In this document: piece by piece, positions 1 through 12,102 of the stretch
How positions within the stretch are numbered: position 1 is the stretch's first letter
Layout of the letters: the number at the start of each line of letters is the position of its first letter
NCBI RefSeq assembly: GCF_037153975.1
Contig: NZ_JBBAYJ010000003.1
Coordinates: 1-64,000, forward strand
Direction of reading: 5' to 3'
Length of the DNA stretch: 64,000 nucleotides
Source of the DNA: Aquipuribacter sp. SD81
GTDB lineage: Bacteria > Actinomycetota > Actinomycetes > Actinomycetales > JBBAYJ01
Notes under the pieces: generated by a model
Databases searched by the model: none
What the model was told of the DNA's origin: nothing
What the model saw: the letters and a program-made list of their open reading frames with translations, nothing else
Program-made: the position numbers and the translations under genes

Positions 1-22
1 GGCCGGGCGCCCTCGTCGAGGA

Positions 23-58
23 GCGCCCCGGTCGACCAGCGGCCGGTCGACGGGGCGC
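23..58. terminator. hairpin upstream of gltB, possible terminator
   Basis: Positions 23–37 and 45–58 are complementary except for one bulged G, giving a G/C-rich stem of about 14 bp with a 7-nt loop. There is no T-tract, as is usual in such GC-rich genomes. It lies at the very start of the window, so it may end a gene lying before position 1. Only the pairing is seen; the function is inferred. Confidence 0.4.
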
Positions 59-212
59 GCCCCGGGCGGCGCGCCCGGTCCGTGCGGCGGACGGCCGGCC
101 GCGGCCCGCGCCCGGCCGCGTACGCTTGTGCCTCCGCCCGCACGCCCTCGAACCCTGCCCGGCCTCCCGCCGCGGCGCCACTGCACCACTGGACAGACCG
201 GACGGTGAGCAC

Positions 213-4772
<4,560 letters not shown>

Positions 4773-4799
4773 GGCGGCCGGCGGCGTCGTCGCACGCGT

Positions 4800-4834
4800 G
4801 TGCGCGCGGGTCCGCGCCCTGGACCCGCGCGCAC
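4800..4834. terminator. gltB terminator hairpin
   Basis: A perfect 14-bp inverted repeat (4800–4813 with 4821–4834) with a 7-nt loop sits 27 bp after the gltB stop and before the pyk promoter. No T-run follows. Position and strength suggest an intrinsic terminator separating gltB from pyk. Confidence 0.65.
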
Positions 4835-4867
4835 GGAGCGCCCGCGGCGACGACTAGCGTGGGCGCC

Positions 4868-6310
4868 ATGCGTCGCGCGAAGATCGTCTGCACCCTCGGC
4901 CCGGCGGTCGCCGGCACGGACCGGATCCGCCAGCTCGTCGAGGCGGGCATGGACGTCGCCCGCATGAACTTCAGCCACGGCGACCACTCCGACCACGAGC
5001 AGAACTTCGCCGACGTGCGGGCGGCGGCGGAGGCCACGGGCCGCAACGTCGCGATCCTGCTCGACCTGCAGGGTCCGAAGATCCGCCTCGGCCGCTTCGC
5101 CGAGGGCGCCACCGAGCTCGTGCCCGGCGCGGAGTTCACGGTCACCACCGAGGACGTCGTCGGCGACGGCGAGCAGGTCTCCACGACGTACGCGGGCCTG
5201 CCCGGGGACGTGTCCGCCGGCGACACCATCCTCATCGACGACGGCCGGCTGTCGCTGCGGGTGCTGTCGGTCGACGGTCCGCGCGTGCGGACCGAGGTCG
5301 TCGTGGGTGGCCGCGTGTCGAACAACAAGGGCCTCAACCTGCCGGGCGTGGCCGTGAGCGTGCCCGCCCTCACCGACAAGGACGTCGAGGACCTCCGCTT
5401 CGGGCTGCGGCTCGGCGTCGACCTCGTCGCGCTGTCGTTCGTCCGCAACGCGGTCGACGCCGACGGGGTCCGCGCGGTCATGGACGAGGAGGGGGTGCGC
5501 CGCCCCGTCATCGCCAAGGTCGAGAAGCCGCAGGCCGTCGAGCACCTGCGCGAGGTCGTCGACGCCTTCGACGGCATCATGGTCGCGCGCGGCGACCTCG
5601 GCGTGGAGCTGCCGCTGTACGAGGTGCCGCTCGTGCAGAAGCGGGCCGTCGAGCTCGCGCGCCGGCAGGCCAAGCCCGTCATCGTCGCGACGCAGATGCT
5701 CGAGTCGATGATCTCCGCGCCGCGCCCCACGCGCGCCGAGGCCAGCGACGTCGCCAACGCCGTCCTCGACGGGGCCGACGCCGTCATGCTGTCCGGTGAG
5801 ACGAGCGTCGGGCAGTTCCCCTTCGACGCGGTCCGCACGATGGCCGACATCATCAGCAACACCGAGGAGCACGGGCTGGACCGGATCGCCCCGCTCGGCA
5901 CCCGTCCGCGCACCAAGGGCGGCGCCATCACCCGCGCGGCCGCCGAGGTCGGCTCGACGCTCGGCGTGAAGTACCTGTGCTGCTTCAGCCAGTCCGGCGA
6001 CTCCGCCAAGCGCATGAGCCGGCTGCGCAGCCCCATCCCGCTGCTCGTCTTCACGCCCTCGGAGGAGGCGCGCCGCGAGCTGGCGCTGTCGTGGGGCGTG
6101 CAGGCCTTCCTCGTGCCGACCGTCCTGCACACCGACGACATGGTCCGCCAGGTCGACGACTCGATGCTGAAGCACGGCCTGGGCGCCGAGGGCGACACCG
6201 TGGTGGTCGTGGCGGGCTCCCCGCCCGGCATCCCCGGGTCCACCAACGCGCTGCGCGTGCACCGCGTCGGCGACGCGGTGGCCGCGGTCGCCCCGGCCTA
6301 CGAGACGTAG
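4868..6310 (+). CDS. pyk: pyruvate kinase
   Basis: Pyruvate kinase, 480 aa, converting phosphoenolpyruvate and ADP to pyruvate and ATP in the last step of glycolysis. The N-terminus (KIVCTLGP), the MNFSHG motif and the IMVARGDLGVE segment of the active site are all present, and the length is usual for bacterial enzymes without an extra PEP-utiliser domain. ATG at 4868 matches the family N-terminus; an in-frame GTG lies 9 bp upstream. A -10-like TAGCGT at 4855–4860 ends 7 nt before the ATG, so the mRNA is probably leaderless. It stands alone between a hairpin and a convergent tRNA gene. Confidence 0.97.
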   Translation: MRRAKIVCTLGPAVAGTDRIRQLVEAGMDVARMNFSHGDHSDHEQNFADVRAAAEATGRNVAILLDLQGPKIRLGRFAEGATELVPGAEFTVTTEDVVGDGEQVSTTYAGLPGDVSAGDTILIDDGRLSLRVLSVDGPRVRTEVVVGGRVSNNKGLNLPGVAVSVPALTDKDVEDLRFGLRLGVDLVALSFVRNAVDADGVRAVMDEEGVRRPVIAKVEKPQAVEHLREVVDAFDGIMVARGDLGVELPLYEVPLVQKRAVELARRQAKPVIVATQMLESMISAPRPTRAEASDVANAVLDGADAVMLSGETSVGQFPFDAVRTMADIISNTEEHGLDRIAPLGTRPRTKGGAITRAAAEVGSTLGVKYLCCFSQSGDSAKRMSRLRSPIPLLVFTPSEEARRELALSWGVQAFLVPTVLHTDDMVRQVDDSMLKHGLGAEGDTVVVVAGSPPGIPGSTNALRVHRVGDAVAAVAPAYET

Positions 6311-6326
6311 GCCGCCGGGCCCTGGG

Positions 6327-6408
6327 TGCCGGGTGGGGGATTCGAACCCCCACGCCCAGAGGGCAGCGCATTTTGAGTGCGCCGTGTCTGCCGTTCCACC
6401 AACCCGGC
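6327..6408 (-). tRNA. tRNA-Leu (anticodon CAA)
   Basis: Read on the minus strand, an 82-nt cloverleaf is clear. The 7-bp acceptor stem pairs 6402–6408 with 6328–6334. The anticodon loop is CTCAAAA with anticodon CAA, and there is a long variable arm with a GCCC/GGGC stem, as in class II tRNAs. The T arm is five G–C pairs around TTCGAAT. The discriminator is A, and the 3' CCA is not encoded. It decodes TTG leucine, a rare codon in such a GC-rich genome. It lies convergent to pyk and divergent from pdtaR. Confidence 0.96.
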
Positions 6409-6447
6409 CGGACAGGACCCGTCGTCGACGGCCGCTAGGCTACCGCC

Positions 6448-7164
6448 GTGGCCAACAGCGACGACGCGACGACGGGTGTCAGCGACCCGTTCCTCCCGCC
6501 GGTCGGCACGACCGGTACCCAGGACGCCCCCGACGCCGGTGAGCAGCGTGCGTCCGACCCCCGGTCGGGCTCGCGCCGCCGGGTCGTGGTGGCGGAGGAC
6601 GAGGCGCTCATCCGGCTCGACCTCGTCGAGATGCTCACCGAGGCCGGCTACGACGTGGTCGGCGAGGCGGGTGACGGCGAGAGCGCGATGCGCCTCGCCG
6701 AGGAGCAGCGTCCGGACGTCGTCGTCCTCGACATCAAGATGCCCAAGCTCGACGGCCTGAGCGCCGCGGAGCGCATCGCGTCCGCGCGGATCGCCCCCGT
6801 CGTGCTCCTCACGGCCTTCAGCCAGACCGAGCTCGTCGAGCGCGCCCGCGACGCGGGGGCCATGGCGTACGTCGTCAAGCCCTTCACCGCGGCCGACCTC
6901 CTGCCCGCCCTGGAGATCGCGGTCAGCCGCCACCAGGAGCTCGTGCAGCTGGAGGACGAGGTCGCCGACCTCGCCGACCGCCTCGAGACCCGCAAGCTCG
7001 TGGAGCGGGCCAAGGCGGCCCTGCAGTCGACGTACGGCATGAGCGAGCCCGAGGCCTTCCGCTGGATCCAGAAGACGTCGATGGACCGTCGCCTGTCCAT
7101 GCGCGAGGTCGCCTCCGGGGTGCTCGCGGCGGCCGCGAACGCGGGCAAGCCGGGCGGGCGCTGA
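6448..7164 (+). CDS. pdtaR: ANTAR-domain response regulator, PdtaR type
   Basis: Response regulator of 238 aa acting as a transcription antiterminator. A variable N-terminal tail of about 45 residues precedes a receiver domain with acidic residues at 50–52 and the phospho-acceptor Asp95 (VVLDIKMP). The C-terminal ANTAR RNA-binding domain covers about residues 165–230, with the typical ERAKAAL, EAFRWIQ and SMREVA segments. In mycobacteria this protein is phosphorylated by the histidine kinase PdtaS, which is not in this window. The GTG at 6448 follows TAGGCT (6436–6441) by 6 nt, so the mRNA is probably leaderless. Position after pyk matches mycobacterial gene order. Confidence 0.93.
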   Translation: MANSDDATTGVSDPFLPPVGTTGTQDAPDAGEQRASDPRSGSRRRVVVAEDEALIRLDLVEMLTEAGYDVVGEAGDGESAMRLAEEQRPDVVVLDIKMPKLDGLSAAERIASARIAPVVLLTAFSQTELVERARDAGAMAYVVKPFTAADLLPALEIAVSRHQELVQLEDEVADLADRLETRKLVERAKAALQSTYGMSEPEAFRWIQKTSMDRRLSMREVASGVLAAAANAGKPGGR

Positions 7165-7272
7165 GCGCTCACGCAGCGCGACCGTCGCGGTACCGCCACC
7201 GCAGCTTCTTCGGTGTTCGGGGCTCGGCAGGTCACGAACCTGCAACGCCTCGGTAACCGTGGGCCCAGACTA

Positions 7273-7301
7273 CTGACGCCGACCATCCGTTCGACTACGT
7301 T
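7273..7301 (+). promoter_or_regulatory. candidate promoter of the ABC binding-protein gene
   Basis: CTGACG at 7273–7278 and TACGTT at 7296–7301 are separated by 17 bp, a good vegetative sigma spacing. Transcription would start near 7308 and give a leader of about 50 nt with a strong Shine–Dalgarno (AAGGAG, 7346–7351) before the ATG at 7360. Confidence 0.5.
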
Positions 7302-7359
7302 TCGTCGTCAACCGCACCGCCCGGTGCGGACGGCCCTTTGTCCCGAAGGAGCACCTCAC

Positions 7360-8712
7360 ATGACCCGACGCATGCGTGGATGGCAGACCGTCGCCGTCCT
7401 CGGTATCGCCGGTATCACGCTGGCCGCCTGTGGCGGCGGCGACAGCGAGCCCGAAGACACCGCAGCCGCCGGTGGTGACGACACCGCTGCCGCGGAGCCC
7501 ACCATGGAGGACACCATGGCTGCGGAGCCCTCGACCGAGGCCTCCGGCGAGGCCACCGGTTCCGGCGACGGAACGCTCACCATCGGCACGCTGCTGCCGG
7601 AGACCGGCAGCCTCGCGTTCCTCGGGCCGCCCGAGTTCGCGGGCGTCGAGCTCGCCGTCCAGGAGATCAACGAGGCCGGCGGCGTGCTCGGCAACGACGT
7701 CGTCAAGATCGACGGCGACTCCGGCGACACGACCACCGACATCGCGACCCAGACCGTCACGCGCCTACTCGGCGAGGGCGTCGACGCGATCATCGGTGCG
7801 GCGTCCTCCGGTGTGTCCTTCACCGTCATCGACCAGATCACCGGTGCCGGCGTCGTCCACTTCTCGCCGGCCAACACGAGCCCCGACTTCACGGACTACG
7901 ACGACAACGGCCTGTACTTCCGTACGGCCCCGTCGGACGTCCTCCAGGGCCGGGTCCTCGGTGACCTGCTCGTCCAGGACGGCTGCCTCGACGTCGCCGC
8001 CATCGTGCTCGACGACCCGTACGGCACCGGCCTGGCGGAGAACTTCACCGCCTCGCTCGACGCCGGCGGCGGCACGCTCGTCACCGAGCCGATCCTCTAC
8101 CCGGAGGGCACGAACAACTTCTCCGCCCAGGTGACCCAGGTCGCCGACGCGGGCGCGGAGTGCGTCGTCCTCATCGGCTTCGCCGAGACCGTCCAGATCG
8201 TCAACGAGATGGTCGCGCAGGGCCTGCCCCCGACCGAGGTCCCCACGTACTTCGTCGACGGCAACCTCGCCGACTACAGCTCCGACAGCGACACCAACCT
8301 GCCCGCGGGCACGCTCGAGGGCAACAAGGGCACGCTGCCGGGCGCCGAGGCCCCGGAGGAGTTCCAGAACCGCCTGCTCGAGGTCGACAGCTCGCTGACC
8401 GACTTCTCGTACGCGGCCGAGTCCTACGACGCGGCCGTCGTGATCGCCCTGGCGGCGGTCGCGGCCGGCAGCGACGCGGGCACCGAGATCGGTGCGGCCA
8501 TCCCGGACGTCACCCGTGAGGGCACCGAGTGCACCTCGTTCGCGGAGTGCGTCGAGCTGCTCGACGGTGGCGAGGACATCGACTACAACGGTGTCTCCGG
8601 CCCGATCGAGATGAGCGACCAGGGTGACCCGACCGAGGCCACCATCGGCATCTTCGAGTACGACGCCGAGAACAAGATCACGCGCGTCGACAGCCTGTCC
8701 GGCACCATCTGA
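7360..8712 (+). CDS. branched-chain amino acid/amide ABC transporter substrate-binding lipoprotein
   Basis: Periplasmic-type binding protein of 450 aa, anchored as a lipoprotein (positively charged MTRRMR start, hydrophobic core, lipobox LAAC with Cys24). An acidic, Ala/Thr-rich linker runs to about residue 68, then the type I Leu/Ile/Val-binding fold begins (LTIGTLLPETG...). It should capture a branched-chain amino acid, urea or a related amide for the LivHMGF genes on the opposite strand; the ligand cannot be read from sequence. ATG at 7360 is set by the signal peptide and the ribosome site. The gene converges on the livHMGF operon rather than sharing it. Confidence 0.9.
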   Translation: MTRRMRGWQTVAVLGIAGITLAACGGGDSEPEDTAAAGGDDTAAAEPTMEDTMAAEPSTEASGEATGSGDGTLTIGTLLPETGSLAFLGPPEFAGVELAVQEINEAGGVLGNDVVKIDGDSGDTTTDIATQTVTRLLGEGVDAIIGAASSGVSFTVIDQITGAGVVHFSPANTSPDFTDYDDNGLYFRTAPSDVLQGRVLGDLLVQDGCLDVAAIVLDDPYGTGLAENFTASLDAGGGTLVTEPILYPEGTNNFSAQVTQVADAGAECVVLIGFAETVQIVNEMVAQGLPPTEVPTYFVDGNLADYSSDSDTNLPAGTLEGNKGTLPGAEAPEEFQNRLLEVDSSLTDFSYAAESYDAAVVIALAAVAAGSDAGTEIGAAIPDVTREGTECTSFAECVELLDGGEDIDYNGVSGPIEMSDQGDPTEATIGIFEYDAENKITRVDSLSGTI

Positions 8713-8732
8713 CAGGTCCGACGACCCGCACG

Positions 8733-8775
8733 CGCAGCGGCCCCCCACCCCGACCCGGGGTGGGGGGCCGCTGCG
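8733..8775. terminator. strong hairpin terminator after the binding-protein gene
   Basis: A perfect 19-bp inverted repeat (8733–8751 with 8757–8775) with a 5-nt loop starts 20 bp after the stop codon. No T-tract follows. It is the strongest hairpin in the region and probably ends transcription of the gene at 7360–8712. Confidence 0.8.
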
Positions 8776-9284
8776 TCGTACGGGGGCCACGACGGCCCGG
8801 TCCCGTCGCCGGGCGGGGTACGGCGCGGCACAGGACCTCGCTCGAGCCATCCACCCCCCCGCGGGCCCTCCTGGCTGCACCGCAGCCCTCAGGGCGGCGT
8901 CGCGGGCCAGGGGCGTCCTCCGGGCTGCGGTGCAGCCCTGGTGGTGGCAGGGGTCGGCCTCGGCCCCGAGCCGCAGCCCTCGGGACGGCCCGGAGTCGGG
9001 CCGTCCGGGCCGCGGGGAGGCGTCCTGGCAGCGCGGATGTCCCCGGCGCGCGCGGAGCCCTCCGGGTGCTGCAGCGCAGCCGTGGTGGTCCCGTGGGGGC
9101 CGCTGAGGCAGTCGTCGGCGCTGTGGTGCAGCCCTGGCGGCGTCGTCGCGGCCGCACGCAGGGACGTGCCGACCGGGACGCCGTGAGCGTCGGCCGCCGG
9201 GTCGGAGCGCAGCGTCCCGGACGACGACGAACCCGCACCCCACGCGGGGGCACGGGTCCGCGTCGGCGCCGGCGGCGGCCGGGC
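8776..9284. repeat. gene-free convergent gap with degenerate GCAGCC hairpin repeats
   Basis: No convincing gene lies in these 509 bp: open frames exist on both strands, but none has a ribosome site or a recognisable protein. The stretch holds several small palindromes of the form GGCTGC-NNN-GCAGCC: 8873–8887, 8922–8938 (7-bp arms) and 9068–9080 (5-bp arms). Three related 20-nt copies (8925–8944, 9069–9088, 9121–9140) differ at two to four positions. They look like a short repeated palindromic element between convergent operons. A role in termination or mRNA protection is only a guess. Confidence 0.5.
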
Positions 9285-10103
9285 TCAGGTGGCCTGGGCG
9301 AGGGTGCCGAGGTAGAGCTCGATGACCTTCGGGTCGTTGGCGAGGCCGCGGCCGGTGCCGGTGTAGGCGTTGCGGCCCTGGTCGAGCACGTAGCCCCGGT
9401 CGCAGATCTGCAGGCAGCGGCGCGCGTTCTGCTCGACCATGACGACGGACACGCCCGTCTTGTTGATCTCGCGGGTGCGCAGGAAGACCTCGTCCTGCTT
9501 GGCCGGCGACAGCCCCGCGGACGGCTCGTCGAGCAGGAGCACGCTCGGGTCCATCATGAGGGCCCGGCCCATGGCGACCATCTGCCGCTCACCGCCGGAC
9601 AGCGAGCCCGCCCGCTGCGCGCGCCGCTCACCGAGGGTGGGGAAGAGGTCGACGACCACGTCGAAGCGGTCCTTGAACTTCTTCGGGTCCTGGTAGCAGC
9701 CCATCAGCATGTTCTCCTCGATGGTGAGGGAGGGGAACACGTTGTTGGTCTGCGGCACGAAGCCGACGCCCTTGCTCACGAGCTTGTTCGCCTTGAGGCC
9801 CGTGATGTCCTCGCCGCGCAGCATGATGCTGCCGGAGCGGACCTTGACGAGGCCGAACATGGCCTTGAGCAGCGTCGACTTGCCCGCGCCGTTCGGGCCG
9901 ATGATGCCGACGAGCTCGCCGGGCCCGACGTACAGGTCGGTGCCGTTGAGGATGTTGACGCCGGGCAGGTAGCCCGCGACGAGCTCGTCGACGCGGATCT
10001 GCGCCTTCTCCGCCCCGGCGAGGTGGTCGTCGCGGCTGGTGACGGTCGAGCCGGACCCGCTCGGGGCCGTCGGGGTCGTCGGGGTGGTCGTGGGCTCGCT
10101 CAC
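9285..10103 (-). CDS. livF: branched-chain amino acid ABC transporter ATPase LivF
   Basis: ATP-binding subunit of 272 aa. It has the Walker A (GPNGAGKST), the signature (LSGGERQ) and Walker B (LLLDEPSAGLSP) of the LivF branch. The N-terminal ~35 residues are a Thr/Pro-rich extension before the conserved core. The GTG start at 10103 overlaps the livG stop by 4 bp (GTGA) and has a GAGGAGGG ribosome site 6 nt upstream. It energises import through LivH/LivM. It is the last gene of livHMGF on the minus strand. Confidence 0.93.
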   Translation of the reverse strand: MSEPTTTPTTPTAPSGSGSTVTSRDDHLAGAEKAQIRVDELVAGYLPGVNILNGTDLYVGPGELVGIIGPNGAGKSTLLKAMFGLVKVRSGSIMLRGEDITGLKANKLVSKGVGFVPQTNNVFPSLTIEENMLMGCYQDPKKFKDRFDVVVDLFPTLGERRAQRAGSLSGGERQMVAMGRALMMDPSVLLLDEPSAGLSPAKQDEVFLRTREINKTGVSVVMVEQNARRCLQICDRGYVLDQGRNAYTGTGRGLANDPKVIELYLGTLAQAT

Positions 10104-11107
10104 GCGCGTCCCTCCTCGTGGCGGGGAGCGGTCCCGGCGGACGTCGCCGGCCCCTCCTCGTGCCGGTAGTGCAGGCCACCGGGCTCGGCCATGGCCCGGT
10201 CCTCCTCGTCGAGCGGCTCGTCGTGGTGCCCGCCGAGGTAGGCGTCGATGACGGCCGGGTCCGCCATGACGGCGTCCGGCGGCCCCTCCGAGACGATCTT
10301 GCCCTGGGCCATGACGATGACCCAGTCGGAGATGTCGCGGACCATGTCCATGTCGTGCTCGACGAACAGCACCGTCATGCCCTGCTCGCGCAGGTCCTTG
10401 ACGTGCCCGAGCAGCGACTGGGTGAGCGCCGGGTTCACGCCCGCCATCGGCTCGTCGAGCATGACCATCGTCGGGTCGCTCATGAGCGCCCTGGCCATCT
10501 CGAGCAGCTTGCGCTGCCCGCCCGACAGCGACCCCGCGAAGTCCTCCTTCTTGGCGTCGAGCTTGAAGCGGGCGAGGAGCTCCTCGGCGCGGGCGCTGAT
10601 CTCCTTCTCCTGCGCGTGCCACAGGAACGGCAGCAGGGCCGGCAGCAGCCGCTCACCTCGCTGGCCCTGGGCGCCGAGGCGCATGTTCTCCAGCACGGTC
10701 AGGCGCGACAGCGCCTTGGTGAGCTGGAAGGTGCGCACCATGCCCCGGCGGGCGAGCTTGTGCGCGGACAGCTTCGAGATCGGGTCGCCCTCGAACGTCC
10801 AGCTGCCCTCGCTCGGCGTGTCGAAGCCGGTCAGCAGGTTGAACAGCGTCGTCTTGCCGGCGCCGTTCGGCCCGATGAGCGCCGTGATGGCGTTGCGCTG
10901 GATCTCCACGTGCTCGACGTCGACCGCGGTGAGGCCGCCGAAGCGCCGCACGACGCCGTCGGCGACGAGGATGGGGTCAGGCTTGCGGGCGCCGGGCTCG
11001 TGCGGGACGTCGGCGAGCGCGGCGGTCGCACGCTCCCGGTACGTGCCGCCGCGCTCGGCGGTGGCCGTCGCGCCGTCGTCGTGGGACTCGTTCAGATCAG
11101 CGGGCAT
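10100..11107 (-). CDS. livG: branched-chain amino acid ABC transporter ATPase LivG
   Basis: ATP-binding subunit of 335 aa, with Walker A (GPNGAGKTT), signature (LSGGQRK) and Walker B (VMLDEPMAGVNP), and the extra C-terminal segment typical of LivG. The chosen ATG at 11107 overlaps the end of livM by 11 bp; a GGAGGGA element lies about 11 nt upstream. About 50 residues of tail precede the core, and a charged C-terminal extension follows. It pairs with LivF as the cytoplasmic motor of the importer. Confidence 0.92.
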   Translation of the reverse strand: MPADLNESHDDGATATAERGGTYRERATAALADVPHEPGARKPDPILVADGVVRRFGGLTAVDVEHVEIQRNAITALIGPNGAGKTTLFNLLTGFDTPSEGSWTFEGDPISKLSAHKLARRGMVRTFQLTKALSRLTVLENMRLGAQGQRGERLLPALLPFLWHAQEKEISARAEELLARFKLDAKKEDFAGSLSGGQRKLLEMARALMSDPTMVMLDEPMAGVNPALTQSLLGHVKDLREQGMTVLFVEHDMDMVRDISDWVIVMAQGKIVSEGPPDAVMADPAVIDAYLGGHHDEPLDEEDRAMAEPGGLHYRHEEGPATSAGTAPRHEEGRA

Positions 11108-12089
11108 CGAGGACCAGCTCCCTCCGGTCGCCCAGGATCCCCTGCGGTCGGAACGCCATGAGGAGCATGAGCGCGAGTCCGACCAGGATGAACCTGAACT
11201 GGCCGACCTGGACACCGTCCATGAGCCAGGTCGGGATGTAGCCGGCGCCGACGGCGCCGCGCAGGATCGTGTCTGTCAGGGACAGGGTGACCCACAGGAT
11301 GACGGCCCCGAGCACCGGGCCCCACAAGCGGGCGGCGCCGCCGAGCAGGAGCGCGGTGTAGGCGAGGAAGGTCAGCTGCGTCGCGTAGTTGTCCGGCTGC
11401 ACCGAGCCGCGCGACAGGCTGAGCACGAAGCCGGCGAGGGCGCCGATGACGCCGCCCAGGACCAGCGCCTGCATCTTGTAGGCGAAGATGTTCTTGCCGA
11501 GGCTGCGCACGGCGTCCTCGTCCTCGCGGATGCCCTTGAGCACGCGACCCCACGGGGAGCGCACGAGCAGCCACACGACGAGCAGCGACAGCGCGATGAG
11601 GAGCACGGCGAAGACGCGGATCCAGAGGCCGCGCTCGCTGTACGTCCACGGGCCGAACCCGTAGCTGCCCGACGGGAACGGGTTGGCGGCGTAGAAGTCG
11701 CGCGCCATGCCGTTGATGCCGTTCGAGCCGCCCGTCCACTCGTCGGCGGCGCTGGAGCGGGCCACGAACCGCCAGATCTCGGCGGTCGCGATGGTGGCGA
11801 TCGCGAGGTAGTCCGCCCGCAGCCGCAGCGTGGGGATGCCGAGGAGCAGGGCGAGGACCGTCGCGGCGGCGAGGCCGACGAGGAACCCGACCCACAGCGG
11901 CTGGTCGAGGTAGGCGACCGTGATGCCGACGCCGTAGGCGCCCATCGCCACGAAGGCCGCCTGGCCGAAGTTCAGCAGGCCCGTGTAGCCGAAGTGCACG
12001 TTGAGGCCGATGGCGGCGAGGCAGAACACGAGCGTGTCGATGCCGAGGACGTTGGCCGCGGCGTTGTTGAGGATGCTCCCGAAGTCCAT
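11097..12089 (-). CDS. livM: branched-chain amino acid ABC transporter permease LivM
   Basis: Membrane permease of 330 aa with about eight to ten hydrophobic helices. The conserved GYTGLLNFGQAAF motif near the N-terminus marks the LivM family. It forms the membrane channel with LivH. ATG at 12089 follows livH by 13 bp. The length is normal. It is the second gene of the livHMGF operon and is translationally linked to livG by an 11-bp overlap. Confidence 0.93.
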   Translation of the reverse strand: MDFGSILNNAAANVLGIDTLVFCLAAIGLNVHFGYTGLLNFGQAAFVAMGAYGVGITVAYLDQPLWVGFLVGLAAATVLALLLGIPTLRLRADYLAIATIATAEIWRFVARSSAADEWTGGSNGINGMARDFYAANPFPSGSYGFGPWTYSERGLWIRVFAVLLIALSLLVVWLLVRSPWGRVLKGIREDEDAVRSLGKNIFAYKMQALVLGGVIGALAGFVLSLSRGSVQPDNYATQLTFLAYTALLLGGAARLWGPVLGAVILWVTLSLTDTILRGAVGAGYIPTWLMDGVQVGQFRFILVGLALMLLMAFRPQGILGDRRELVLDAR

Positions 12090-12102
12090 GGTGGTCGTCT
12101 CC

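Noticed and set aside
6327-6408. The tRNA as a possible integration site for a genomic island
   Set aside because: No integrase, no direct repeat of the tRNA 3' end, and ordinary core genes on both sides.
8760-10169. 469-codon plus-strand frame covering the 8.8–9.3 kb gap
   Set aside because: Most of it is antisense to livF, and the part in the gap is Arg/Gly/Pro-rich with no homology. The gap is better explained by hairpin repeats.
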